Shown here: positions 15,097-23,326 of the stretch, in pieces
Layout of the letters: the number at the start of each line of letters is the position of its first letter
How positions within the stretch are numbered: the first letter of the stretch is position 1
Assembly: GCA_020630675.1 (NCBI GenBank)
Contig: JAHDIR010000026.1
Span: forward strand, 1 to 35,030
Direction of reading: 5' to 3'
DNA length: 35,030 bases
Source of the DNA: Bdellovibrionales bacterium
GTDB lineage: Bacteria > Bdellovibrionota > Bdellovibrionia > Bdellovibrionales > UBA1609
Notes under the pieces: model-generated
Seen by the model: only the letters and a program-made list of their open reading frames with translations
Told to the model about the DNA's origin: nothing
Database searches by the model: none
Translations under genes and position numbers: made by a program

Positions 15097-15761
15097 ATAT
15101 TTTATTACTAGAAGACGATAAGAGTTTGGGGGCAACCTTAAAGAGTCGATTAGACAAAGAGGGGTTTCAAACCACTTGGGTAAATAATATTAAAGACGGT
15201 CAAGAAGCTGTCGCTCAAAAAAAATTCAACTTAGTCATATTAGATGTTGGTCTTCCGGATGGCTCTGGTTTTGAGTTTTCTCAGCAAGTAAAAAAAACGA
15301 CCGGATGCCCCTTTATTTTTGTTACGGCTCAAAATAGTGCCGAAGATCGTTTACGAGGTTATGAGCTTGGAGCTGAAGAGTTTATTCCTAAACCCTTTCA
15401 TTTGAAAGAGTTTTTAATAAGAGTGCGACATGTTTTAAACAATCATAGTGTAGATAGAACAGATTTAAAGTTCGGTGCCTATATAGATTTTTTAAGTTTA
15501 AACTACTTTGATGGACAAAATACTAAGGTTATGAATGCTAAAGAATCTGCTGTTTTAGCCGTTTTAGTTAAAAACAGCCCGAATGTCGTTAGTCGAGATA
15601 ATTTATTGAATGAAGTTTGGGGGGAAGATCAGTTCCCTAGCCACAGAACAGTAGATAATATCATTGTTCAACTTCGACAAATATTGGGTAAAAACTCTGG
15701 GTTTATTCAATCTGTTCGTGGCTTAGGCTATAAGGCCAGTCATGACTATGAATACGGATAA
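15093..15761 (+). CDS. OmpR-family response regulator within the haem operon
   Basis: 222 residues. The receiver domain (1-115) has the acidic pair in LLEDDKS (Asp8, Asp9), the phospho-acceptor in LVILDVGLPDGSG (Asp52), the switch Thr in FVTAQ and Lys in PKPFH. A winged-helix DNA-binding domain follows (about 125-218) with RDNLLNEVWGE and RTVDNIIVQLRQILG, ending in QSVRGLGYK. It forms a complete two-component system with the overlapping upstream kinase. A target inside its own operon, for example the inverted repeat before hemA, is possible but not shown. hemE begins 31 bases downstream. Confidence 0.95.
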   Translation: MNILLLEDDKSLGATLKSRLDKEGFQTTWVNNIKDGQEAVAQKKFNLVILDVGLPDGSGFEFSQQVKKTTGCPFIFVTAQNSAEDRLRGYELGAEEFIPKPFHLKEFLIRVRHVLNNHSVDRTDLKFGAYIDFLSLNYFDGQNTKVMNAKESAVLAVLVKNSPNVVSRDNLLNEVWGEDQFPSHRTVDNIIVQLRQILGKNSGFIQSVRGLGYKASHDYEYG

Positions 15762-15792
15762 TTTTATATTTTAGTTTTTTAGGAGAAAATTT

Positions 15793-16815
15793 ATGTACAA
15801 TGAAAAGTTTAGTAATGTTTTGCAAGGAGTGCCACAAGCGGTACCTCCCATTTGGTTCATGCGCCAGGCAGGAAGATATCATAGTCACTACCGTGCTTTG
15901 CGAGAAAAGCATAGTTTTGTCGACTTATGTAAAAAGCCTGAGTTAGCTGCTGAAGTTGCTTTGGGGCCTATAAAAGAATTTGATTTTGATATTGCCATTT
16001 TGTTTAGTGACCTTTTGTTTCCCTTAGAGGCTTTAGGTATGGGGTTAGAGTATAACCCAGGGCCTCAATTAGACCGTCAATTGAACGAAGATAACATTAA
16101 ACAGTTAAGGCCAGTCTCTGAAGCTATTGAGCATATGAACTTTCAAAGTGAAAGTGTTAAGGCCACTCGAGAACTTCTTCCTAAGAATAAAAGTTTGATT
16201 GGCTTTGTCGGAGCACCTTGGACGCTATTTACCTATGCTGTAGAAGGCTCTCATAAGGGAGGTTTGCAAAAAGCTAAAAGTAAACTGTCTCTATTTTTTG
16301 AGTTTGAAAAAATTATTTTAGATTTTTTATATCAGAATATAAAACTTCAACTTGATGCCGGTGCTGAGCAAGTGGTTGTCATGGACACTGCGGCCGGCGA
16401 GTTAAATAAAAATATGTACCTTTCGATAATAGCCCCGACGATAAAAAAAATAGCGGCCCAATTTCCTAAAAAAATTGCTTACTATTCCAAGTACACTCAT
16501 CAAGGGTACTTTCAAGATTATTTTTTAGATCAAAATATATCTGGCATTGGTTTTGATCATCGCTTAGATCTAGCTGATTGCTTAACACAAGAAAGAAGTA
16601 TTTTTGTCCAAGGAAATTTTGATAACAATATGTTGTTTTGTGATCAAGACACCTTAAAAAAATATTTAGAAATGGACTTAAGAAAAATAAAAGAACTTTC
16701 TTTAGAAGATCGTAACCAATGGATTTGTGGCCTTGGCCATGGAGTTTTACCTAAAACTCCTGAGGATAATATTAAGTTTGTAGTTAATTTTGTAAGGGAG
16801 TACTTCAGTGAGTGA
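15793..16815 (+). CDS. hemE: Uroporphyrinogen III decarboxylase
   Basis: Decarboxylates uroporphyrinogen III to coproporphyrinogen III in the cytoplasm. 340 residues, normal length. Signatures are PIWFMRQAGRYHSHYRALR (arginines 24 and 28 for substrate carboxylates), ILFSDLLFPLEALGM with catalytic Asp73, GFVGAPWTLFTYAVEG, and the C-terminal GLGHGVLPKTPEDN histidine. TTAGGAG precedes the ATG. It overlaps hemN by eight bases. Confidence 0.97.
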   Translation: MYNEKFSNVLQGVPQAVPPIWFMRQAGRYHSHYRALREKHSFVDLCKKPELAAEVALGPIKEFDFDIAILFSDLLFPLEALGMGLEYNPGPQLDRQLNEDNIKQLRPVSEAIEHMNFQSESVKATRELLPKNKSLIGFVGAPWTLFTYAVEGSHKGGLQKAKSKLSLFFEFEKIILDFLYQNIKLQLDAGAEQVVVMDTAAGELNKNMYLSIIAPTIKKIAAQFPKKIAYYSKYTHQGYFQDYFLDQNISGIGFDHRLDLADCLTQERSIFVQGNFDNNMLFCDQDTLKKYLEMDLRKIKELSLEDRNQWICGLGHGVLPKTPEDNIKFVVNFVREYFSE

Positions 16816-18163
16816 TTTCAAAACTTTATTAAATAAGTACGATTTGCCTGTTCCACGTTATACAAGTTATCCGACGGTTCCTTATTGGTCTGACTCTCCC
16901 ACCAGTGATGAGTGGATAGCTTCGCTAAATAAGCATTTAGCACCACAAGGCTCGACTTGGTCGATGTATATTCATATTCCGTTTTGCGAAACGCTTTGCT
17001 CCTTTTGTGGATGCAATACAAGTATTACCAAAAATAAAGCACGTGGCTCTGATTATGTCGAAGTTTTGCTTAAGGAGTGGGAAAATTATAAAAAAAATGT
17101 TCCTTCCATTCTTAACGGAACTTTAGGGCAAATTCATTTAGGCGGTGGTACTCCTAACTTTTTAGCCTCTGAAAGTTTTAAACAGCTTTTAGGGCCAATT
17201 ATGGATGATTGCAAAAAAGCTCAAAAGAATTTTGAGGCGTCAGTTGAAGTGGATCCACGGCGTTGCACGGTCGATCAATTGGAAACCTTAGCCTCTTTAG
17301 GTTTCAACCGCATTAGTATTGGTGTTCAAGACTTTAACTTAGAAGTTCAAAAACTAATCAATAGAGTGCAAAGTTTTGAAAAAGTGAAAGAAGTGACTGA
17401 AACCTCTCGCAGCCTAGGTCTAACCTCTGTTAATTTTGATTTAATCTATGGTTTGCCTAAGCAGAGTATGGAATTATTTAAAAAAACCATTGAACAAACA
17501 ATCCTGCTTAAGCCAGATCGTATTGCTCTGTATAGCTTGGCCATTGTTCCTTGGATTAAACCATCTCAAAAACTTTTTAAGGATGAAGACTTACCTATGG
17601 GTGCTGATAAAAGAGCCTTGTATGAGTATGGCCGCGAAGAACTTTTAAAAGCTGGTTACAAAGAAATCGGAATGGACCATTTTGCACTTCCAACTGATAG
17701 CCTCTCAATTTCGGTAGAAGATAAAACTTTACATCGAAACTTTATGGGTTATACATGCAACACATCTGACGTTTTGTTGGGCTTAGGTGTAAGCAGTATA
17801 TCAGAAACTCCGGATTGTTTTCACCAAAACGAAAAGGTGCTGACTTTATACCAAGAAAAAGTCGAAGAAAAACAAGTGCCCACATTAAGAGGCCATAAGC
17901 TCAACGAGCAAGATATTTATTTTAGAAAAAAAGTACTAGAGTTTATGACCCAGTTAGAAGTGAAGCTAGATAACAAAAATCAAGAAGCTGATGTTGTTCA
18001 GTTTTTACAGGAAATGATGGACGATGGCTTAGTGGTTGTTTCTGACGGAGTTCTTCGTTTAACAGAAAAGGGGCACCCATTTATACGTAATGCTTGTTTA
18101 GTTTGGGACGAAAGATTACGTAATAAAAAGCCTGAAATGAAAACTTTTTCAAAATCGATATAA
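16808..18163 (+). CDS. hemN: Oxygen-independent coproporphyrinogen III oxidase (radical SAM)
   Basis: 451 residues from GTG 16808 with AGGGAG upstream; close to the length of E. coli HemN. VPRYTSYPTVPYW opens the protein and HIPFCETLCSFCGC supplies the radical-SAM 4Fe-4S cysteines (60, 64, 67) plus the HemN-typical fourth Cys69. IHLGGGTPNFL, EVDPRR and RISIGVQDF follow in family order, so this is a true HemN rather than a HemW-type protein. It makes protoporphyrinogen IX without oxygen. No oxygen-dependent HemF is in the window. Confidence 0.96.
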   Translation: MSDFKTLLNKYDLPVPRYTSYPTVPYWSDSPTSDEWIASLNKHLAPQGSTWSMYIHIPFCETLCSFCGCNTSITKNKARGSDYVEVLLKEWENYKKNVPSILNGTLGQIHLGGGTPNFLASESFKQLLGPIMDDCKKAQKNFEASVEVDPRRCTVDQLETLASLGFNRISIGVQDFNLEVQKLINRVQSFEKVKEVTETSRSLGLTSVNFDLIYGLPKQSMELFKKTIEQTILLKPDRIALYSLAIVPWIKPSQKLFKDEDLPMGADKRALYEYGREELLKAGYKEIGMDHFALPTDSLSISVEDKTLHRNFMGYTCNTSDVLLGLGVSSISETPDCFHQNEKVLTLYQEKVEEKQVPTLRGHKLNEQDIYFRKKVLEFMTQLEVKLDNKNQEADVVQFLQEMMDDGLVVVSDGVLRLTEKGHPFIRNACLVWDERLRNKKPEMKTFSKSI

Positions 18164-18168
18164 ATCAT

Positions 18169-19401
18169 ATGAAACTTAAGGCAACCATAGTTGGGGCAGG
18201 GTTTTCAGGTTTAACCTTGGCTTATTATTTACAAAAAAATAATTTTCAGGTGGAAGTGTATGAAAAACAACCACGTGCTGGCGGTTTAATTCAAAGCCCT
18301 GAAACTCCATATGGTCCGATAGAATGGGCAGCCAATGGTTTATTGCTTTCTCATGAGTTAATAGATCTTTGCCAAGATATTGGTCTTGATATTTTATACC
18401 CAAGTGAAAACGCCAAAAAAAAATTTATTTGGTATAAAAGTAAACTTTCCAGGTGGCCCTTTTCGTTATTTTACACCTTTTATATTGTATTACTTTTAAT
18501 TCGTTTTAAGTGGAGTAAAAACAGTAAAAAGCCTTTAAAGCAAGAGGCCTTATCTTCATGGGTAGAAAGAGTTTTTTCAAAAAAGCTACTTCATCAATTG
18601 GTTGAGCCAGCCTTTCAAGGTGTTTATGCCGAGAGATCGTCGTCTTTAAGTGCAACATTGGTCACCCAAAATCTTTTTCGTAAAAAAAGACCTCAGAGCT
18701 CCTCTCGTGTAAAGCGACAAACGGTTAGTTTTGCAGGAGGAACGGGACAGCTGTTAACCGCTCTGGTTAAGCACCTTGAGTCCAAAGGTGTGCAATTTTA
18801 TTTTAATCGTGAATGGAAAAAAGAAAACTCGAAAGACACGACGGTTTTTACTGGCTCTCCGCAAGCTGGTTCTATAGTTTTTAAGTCGTTAGATCCTATT
18901 TTAAGTGATGATCTAAGTCGTATATCGTTGCTTTCCATTGCTAAGGTCGCCTTATTTTTTAAAAAAGATCAACTAAATCCATCTGGTTTTGGTTGTTTAT
19001 TCCCCAAAAACTCAGGGGTTAACAGTATGGGGCTATTACTAGATTCTTCTTTGTTTCCCAGCCGCTATAAGAGTCATAGTTTACAAACTTGGATATTAGG
19101 GTCTGACGAATTGAAGTCTTGCTCCTGTGATGAAGATATTTTAAATTTAGTAAAAAAAGATATTAAGACTGTTTGGGGCAAAGAATATGATTTTGAGTAT
19201 TCAGATGTTAAGCTTTGGAAAAATTGTTTACCAAGATATGACTCAACGTTAGAGATCTTTTTAAGTAAATACAACTTGGATCACCCGGTGAAAGACAATC
19301 TTTATTTGCATGGAAACTACACAGGGCAGTTGGGGTTGTCACAACTTTTATTAAAGGCTAAAAAATTAGCCGATAGGATTAATTATGAGCACACCAGATA
19401 A
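18169..19401 (+). CDS. hemG: Protoporphyrinogen oxidase, FAD-dependent HemY/PgoX type
   Basis: 410 residues, somewhat shorter than the usual 450-480. The N-terminal dinucleotide fold is ATIVGAGFSGLTLAYYL with EVYEKQPRAGGL after it. VSFAGGTGQLLTALVKHLE matches the central F-x-G-G family motif, and the C-terminal LHGNYTGQLGLSQLL matches the second FAD-contact region with an unusual Gln for the common Gly/Val. The enzyme oxidises protoporphyrinogen IX to protoporphyrin IX. Symbol use varies (hemG in some annotations, hemY or pgoX in others). No good Shine-Dalgarno is seen five bases after hemN, suggesting translation by re-initiation. It overlaps hemH by 17 bases. Confidence 0.9.
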   Translation: MKLKATIVGAGFSGLTLAYYLQKNNFQVEVYEKQPRAGGLIQSPETPYGPIEWAANGLLLSHELIDLCQDIGLDILYPSENAKKKFIWYKSKLSRWPFSLFYTFYIVLLLIRFKWSKNSKKPLKQEALSSWVERVFSKKLLHQLVEPAFQGVYAERSSSLSATLVTQNLFRKKRPQSSSRVKRQTVSFAGGTGQLLTALVKHLESKGVQFYFNREWKKENSKDTTVFTGSPQAGSIVFKSLDPILSDDLSRISLLSIAKVALFFKKDQLNPSGFGCLFPKNSGVNSMGLLLDSSLFPSRYKSHSLQTWILGSDELKSCSCDEDILNLVKKDIKTVWGKEYDFEYSDVKLWKNCLPRYDSTLEIFLSKYNLDHPVKDNLYLHGNYTGQLGLSQLLLKAKKLADRINYEHTR

Positions 19402-20428
19402 ACTGTTATTACTTGTAAATTTAGGATCTCCTAAAAAACCTGAAGCTCCAGAGGTGGGTGAGTTTTTAGATGAGTTTTTAATGGACCCTCTTGTTATTAA
19501 TATTCCAAAGCCTTTGCGTTGGTTATTGGTAAAAAAACTCATTGTTCCGAAAAGAAGTCATGAGTCGGCTGAGGCCTATAGCGCTATTTGGGATAAGCAA
19601 ACAGGCTCGCCCTTAGTGCATTATACCAAGAAGTTGGTGGAGCATTTGTCTCCTTATGTCGATGATTTTACTGTCGACTATGCCATGAGGTATAACGGGC
19701 CAAGTATTGAAAGTTTAATAGAGAAGTACAAAGACTATAAAGAAATCTATTTGTTGCCCGTATACCCTCAATATGCTGAGTCGAGTACCGAAACTGTCTT
19801 TGTTGAAACACAACGGGTGATGGCTAATAAGCCAGCCTCTTATCCAAAGATTAAAAAAGTCGATTATTTTTTTAATCAAAAAGAGTACATCGATGCCCTG
19901 ACAAAGCATATTCAAAAAGAGCTTGTAGGAAAAGACATAGATCATCTTTTATTTAGTTATCATGGTTTACCTGAAAACCACATTAAAAAGCTGGGAGCTG
20001 ATTACAAAAAAAACTGCTTAAAACCAGGCTGTTGTGAAAAGCGATTTGGCACTAACCACCTTTGTTATAAAGGTCAGTGTGTAGAGACAACACATCTTGT
20101 TTCTAAGGAATTATCTGTTGCTACCTCAACAAGTTTTCAATCCCGTCTTGGTCGAGCTCAATGGATTAAGCCCTACACAACGGAGCATTTAGATGAGCTG
20201 GTTAAAGTGAAAGGGGTTAAAAATTTAGCTGTTGTTTGTCCGAGTTTTGTTTGCGACTGTCTGGAAACTTTAGAGGAAGTTGATATGCAATTGCGTGAAC
20301 AGTTTGAAGAAGCTGGAGGTAAAAACTTTTATTATATTCCGGCTTTTAATACCGAAGAGGTTTGGTTAAAGCATTTGTCGCAGTGGTTTCAACGATCTCA
20401 AGGCCAGTGGCCTGAGCTCATTCTATAA
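19385..20428 (+). CDS. hemH: Ferrochelatase with internal cysteine cluster
   Basis: Inserts ferrous iron into protoporphyrin IX. 347 residues. LLLVNLGSPKKPEAPEV opens the protein, followed by YPQYAESSTETV, the catalytic-histidine motif LLFSYHGLPENHI (His193) and VVCPSFVCDCLETLEEV with the conserved glutamate. Residues 211-232 contain five cysteines (211, 216, 217, 227, 232) in the position of the internal 2Fe-2S-binding segment described for Myxococcus xanthus ferrochelatase, so an iron-sulphur cluster is likely. It is the last gene of the haem operon. The T tract of the opposing gene's terminator begins at its stop codon. Confidence 0.96.
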   Translation: MSTPDKLLLLVNLGSPKKPEAPEVGEFLDEFLMDPLVINIPKPLRWLLVKKLIVPKRSHESAEAYSAIWDKQTGSPLVHYTKKLVEHLSPYVDDFTVDYAMRYNGPSIESLIEKYKDYKEIYLLPVYPQYAESSTETVFVETQRVMANKPASYPKIKKVDYFFNQKEYIDALTKHIQKELVGKDIDHLLFSYHGLPENHIKKLGADYKKNCLKPGCCEKRFGTNHLCYKGQCVETTHLVSKELSVATSTSFQSRLGRAQWIKPYTTEHLDELVKVKGVKNLAVVCPSFVCDCLETLEEVDMQLREQFEEAGGKNFYYIPAFNTEEVWLKHLSQWFQRSQGQWPELIL

Positions 20429-20453
20429 AAAAAAGGCCAGCATGAGCTGGCCT
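20427..20453 (-). terminator. Intrinsic terminator of the small secreted protein gene
   Basis: Stem AGGCCAGC (20434-20441) with GCTGGCCT (20446-20453) around ATGA. Read on the minus strand it is followed by eight T (20434-20427). On the plus strand it follows hemH but has no T run, so it may only weakly stop the haem operon transcript. Confidence 0.8.
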
Positions 20454-20487
20454 ACAAAAAATGTAATATTGTCTTGGGAGGGAAGAA

Positions 20488-20994
20488 TTACATTTTAGGG
20501 ATAACTGGTAAAATCACAGGGTTGTTATTAAATAAGCCTTCTTGGCCCACTGAAATTACAAGGTTTTGAAAGTCTATAACCTCAAGGTCAGTTCCATCAA
20601 AACGCGAGGTAAATACCGTTTCGTTTTCTATGGTTTCGTACTTTAAGGCCACGCTGAAATTATAAGATATACCGCAGTTAGCTTGTGAGCGATCCTCAAG
20701 AATAAGGGCTTTATCGTTAGCCACAGCTTCGTAAGTAATTAAGCCACACTCAAGTACCTTTACATCCGTAATATCTAGCGCAACCACTTTTTCTTCAAAT
20801 TTTGAAGGAGTGGGTTCCATAACAAGATTTAGCATTAATGTTTTGGGTGTGATCGTTATGATTCCCATGCGAAAATGAACAGGGTTAAAATGAGCGGAGT
20901 TAATTCTAGACCTAAGAATATCAGAGGTTCTTGTATTGGCTTGGGCTAAGACGACTTGGCTGACGAAGATAATAAGAATACTAAAAAATTTCAT
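20488..20994 (-). CDS. Small exported protein of unknown function
   Basis: 168 residues with a clear signal peptide (MKFFSILIIFVSQVVLAQA, probable cleavage around residue 19). A very strong AGGGGGAA ribosome site precedes the ATG. The mature part is predicted mostly beta (HFRMGIITITPKTLMLNL, VVALDITDVKVLE) with two cysteines, in LECGLITYE and ANCGISYNF, that could form a periplasmic disulphide. I do not recognise a family. A candidate promoter, TTGATT and TATAGA 18 bases apart, lies at 21044-21015. It is monocistronic with its own terminator. Confidence 0.7.
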   Translation of the reverse strand: MKFFSILIIFVSQVVLAQANTRTSDILRSRINSAHFNPVHFRMGIITITPKTLMLNLVMEPTPSKFEEKVVALDITDVKVLECGLITYEAVANDKALILEDRSQANCGISYNFSVALKYETIENETVFTSRFDGTDLEVIDFQNLVISVGQEGLFNNNPVILPVIPKM

Positions 20995-21123
20995 GATTCC
21001 CCCTATAAGTAAATTCTATACTTGTTTTTTCACAGTTCAATCAATTTGAAAAATTAATCTTTATAATAAAAATTCATTAGTTTTTCTAATGCTATTTTTA
21101 GGGGGTGTTACGGTATTTTTTGT

Positions 21124-21177
21124 CCTAACGCAACAAGCAATGAGCGGTGAAGTCCTGCCTTCATATCCTGAGTTAGG
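21124..21177 (+). repeat. Nested inverted repeats upstream of the cystathionine beta-synthase-type gene
   Basis: Outer arms CCTAAC (21124-21129) and GTTAGG (21172-21177) enclose an inner stem TGAAG/CTTCA (21148-21152 with 21159-21163). A TATAAA at 21179-21184 just downstream could be a -10, which would place the element in DNA before the start site rather than in the leader RNA. It does not match a riboswitch that I know. Confidence 0.3.
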
Positions 21178-21252
21178 GTATAAAACTGTAAATACAAATT
21201 GAACGACTTAAACTTTGCTTTTATTTTTTTATGCTCTACGGGAGGAATATTC

Positions 21253-22209
21253 ATGAATACTTTTGATAATATACTAGGAACTATTGGAAAAACTCCTCTT
21301 GTAAAATTAAACCGTGTCGGTTCCGACCTTGCTTGTAATCTCTATGTGAAGTGTGAGTTCATGAACCCCGGTGGGTCAGTGAAAGATCGTATTGGGTATA
21401 AAATGGTTGCTGATGCTGAGAAGTCAGGGCGTATTAAGCCAGGTGACACTCTTATTGAGCCTTCTAGTGGAAATGCTGGAATTGGAATTGCCTTAGCTGG
21501 GGCTGTAATGGGTTATAAAGTTATCATTACAATGCCTGAAAAAATGAGCCATGAAAAACAAGTGGTTTTAAACGCCTTAGGTGCTGAGGTCGTTAGAACA
21601 CCGACAGAAGCGGCCTTTGATGACCCAGATAGCCATATTGGTGTAGCTAAAAAAATGCAGCAAGAGCTTCCTAATGCACATATTTTAGACCAGTATGCAA
21701 ACCCTTCTAACCCCAATGCTCATATTGAAGGTACAGCCATTGAAATTCTGGAAGATCTAGATAACAAAGTAGATATGATTGTTATGGGGGCTGGGACTGG
21801 TGGTACTATTACTGGAGTTTCCAAAAAAGTGAAAGAAGTGTCGCCGGAGACAATCATTGTTGGCGCCGACCCAGAAGGTTCCTTATTGGCTGGTCCCTCG
21901 GAAATTAAATCTTACCATGTAGAAGGAATTGGTTATGACTTTATTCCTGATGTGCTTGACCGTTCTTGTATTGATAGATGGGTAAAAACTAATGATGTTG
22001 AGTCCTTTAAATTGGCTCGCCGTTTAGTCCGTGAAGAAGGCTTGCTGTGTGGTGGTTCATGTGGGTCAGCTATGCAAGCGGCTTTACAGGAAGCCGCTCA
22101 CTTAAAAGCAGGACAAAACTGCGTGGTGGTTTTGCCTGATAGCATTCGGAATTATCTCAGCAAGCATATTGATAACAGCTGGATGACTGAGCATAACTTT
22201 GAGCTTTAA
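21253..22209 (+). CDS. Cystathionine beta-synthase-type PLP enzyme (catalytic core only)
   Basis: 318 residues from ATG 21253, chosen for its GGGAGGAA site; the frame extends upstream to a poor TTG at 21199. It belongs to the cysteine synthase/CBS fold: NPGGSVKDR with Schiff-base Lys44, EPSSGNAGIGIA for substrate carboxylate, and GTGGTITG (181-188) for PLP phosphate. Segments such as YHVEGIGYDFIPDVLDR and EEGLLCGGS resemble the core of animal cystathionine beta-synthase more than O-acetylserine sulfhydrylase. It lacks the haem-binding N-terminus of animal CBS and the C-terminal CBS pair. Probable role: cysteine or cystathionine formation from serine and a thiol, possibly H2S production. CysK/CysM activity cannot be excluded. 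Confidence 0.85.
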   Translation: MNTFDNILGTIGKTPLVKLNRVGSDLACNLYVKCEFMNPGGSVKDRIGYKMVADAEKSGRIKPGDTLIEPSSGNAGIGIALAGAVMGYKVIITMPEKMSHEKQVVLNALGAEVVRTPTEAAFDDPDSHIGVAKKMQQELPNAHILDQYANPSNPNAHIEGTAIEILEDLDNKVDMIVMGAGTGGTITGVSKKVKEVSPETIIVGADPEGSLLAGPSEIKSYHVEGIGYDFIPDVLDRSCIDRWVKTNDVESFKLARRLVREEGLLCGGSCGSAMQAALQEAAHLKAGQNCVVVLPDSIRNYLSKHIDNSWMTEHNFEL

Positions 22210-22212
22210 ACT

Positions 22213-23088
22213 TTAAAAGTGCCAAGGGTATTTGGAAAAATCTCTTGGTCTTTTTTCTAAAAAGGCCTCTTTACCTTCAGCGGCTTCATCACTGTCGTAA
22301 GCAAGCCGAGTGGCTTCTCCGGCAAAGAGCTGCTGGCCGACCATTCCATCATCAGTTAAATTAAAGGCATACTTTAGCATTCGTATGGCCGTAGGGCTTT
22401 TACTATTGATTTCTTTACACCAGGCTAAAGCTTCTGTTTCTAATTGACTATGTTCAATGACGGCGTTGACCATACCCATTTCAAAAGCCTCTTGAGCAGA
22501 ATAGCTTTTTCCTAGAAAGAATATTTCACGAGCTCTTTTTTGACCGACCATTTTAGCTAAGTAAGCCGAGCCATAGCCTCCATCAAAACTAGCAACATCA
22601 GCATCAGTTTGTTTGAATTGTGCATGCTCTTTACTTGCTAGTGTTAAGTCACAAACAACATGTAAAGAGTGTCCGCCGCCGACTGACCAACCAGGCACTA
22701 CGCATACAACCACTTTGGGCATAAAACGAATTAATCGTTGAACCTCTAATATATGCAGGCGTCCCATTTGAGTTTGGTCTCCATATTGATAGCCAGTTCG
22801 CCCTCTAACTCTTTGGTCGCCACCAGAGCAAAAAGACCAGCCACCGTCTTTTGGTGAAGGTCCGTTGCCTGTAAGAATAACAGACCCAACTGAGCGATCC
22901 TGTCTTGCGTGTTCAAGGGCAGTAAAAAGCTCGTCTACGGTTTGAGGGCGAAAAGCATTTCTGACTTCTGGGCGGTTAAAAGCCACTCGCACAGTTCCTT
23001 GGTTTTTTGCTTTATGATAAGTGATATCTTGAAAAGAAAATCCCTCGACGTCTTGCCACAAGTTGGCGTCAAATATTCCAGTAGACAT
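22213..23088 (-). CDS. menB: 1,4-dihydroxy-2-naphthoyl-CoA synthase
   Basis: 291 residues, crotonase fold, closely resembling E. coli MenB: NRPEVRNAFRPQTV, FCSGGDQRVRG, GWSVGGGHSLHVVCDLTLA and the C-terminal RPRDFSKYPWHF. It cyclises o-succinylbenzoyl-CoA in menaquinone synthesis. At the active site the sequence is QTDADVASFDGG with Asp162, where bicarbonate-dependent enzymes have Gly, so this is the type II form that uses its own carboxylate. GAGGT precedes the ATG. Other men genes are not in the window. Its stop lies three bases from that of the convergent PLP enzyme gene, leaving no room for a terminator. Confidence 0.96.
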   Translation of the reverse strand: MSTGIFDANLWQDVEGFSFQDITYHKAKNQGTVRVAFNRPEVRNAFRPQTVDELFTALEHARQDRSVGSVILTGNGPSPKDGGWSFCSGGDQRVRGRTGYQYGDQTQMGRLHILEVQRLIRFMPKVVVCVVPGWSVGGGHSLHVVCDLTLASKEHAQFKQTDADVASFDGGYGSAYLAKMVGQKRAREIFFLGKSYSAQEAFEMGMVNAVIEHSQLETEALAWCKEINSKSPTAIRMLKYAFNLTDDGMVGQQLFAGEATRLAYDSDEAAEGKEAFLEKRPRDFSKYPWHF

Positions 23089-23326
23089 ATTACCTCACTT
23101 TATTGGAGTTTATTTTATATATCTTAAGGTTTAGTACAAAATTTTTATTTGAACAACTTGAAACCTCGTAAAACATAAACTGACTTTTAAATGGAAAACC
23201 TTTTAAACATTATTTTGTATAGATTGAAAATGTGAGAAGACGTGAGAATTATTTTCTAAAATATAGCTCTTTATTCAGAAACATGATTCAATTCATATAG
23301 ATGCTATTTATAAGTAGGAGACCATT

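Noticed and set aside
19351-19375. TAAAGGCT and GCCGATAG before hemH, as a sigma-28 promoter
   Set aside because: Spacing is nine bases instead of 11 and the site lies inside hemG in a tightly overlapping operon.
21124-21252. SAM, SAH or cyclic-di-GMP riboswitch upstream of the PLP enzyme gene
   Set aside because: None of the conserved core sequences that I know for these classes is present; only simple inverted repeats are seen.
21199-21252. N-terminal extension of the PLP enzyme from TTG 21199
   Set aside because: The encoded residues are unlike the family, and the ATG at 21253 has an excellent ribosome site.
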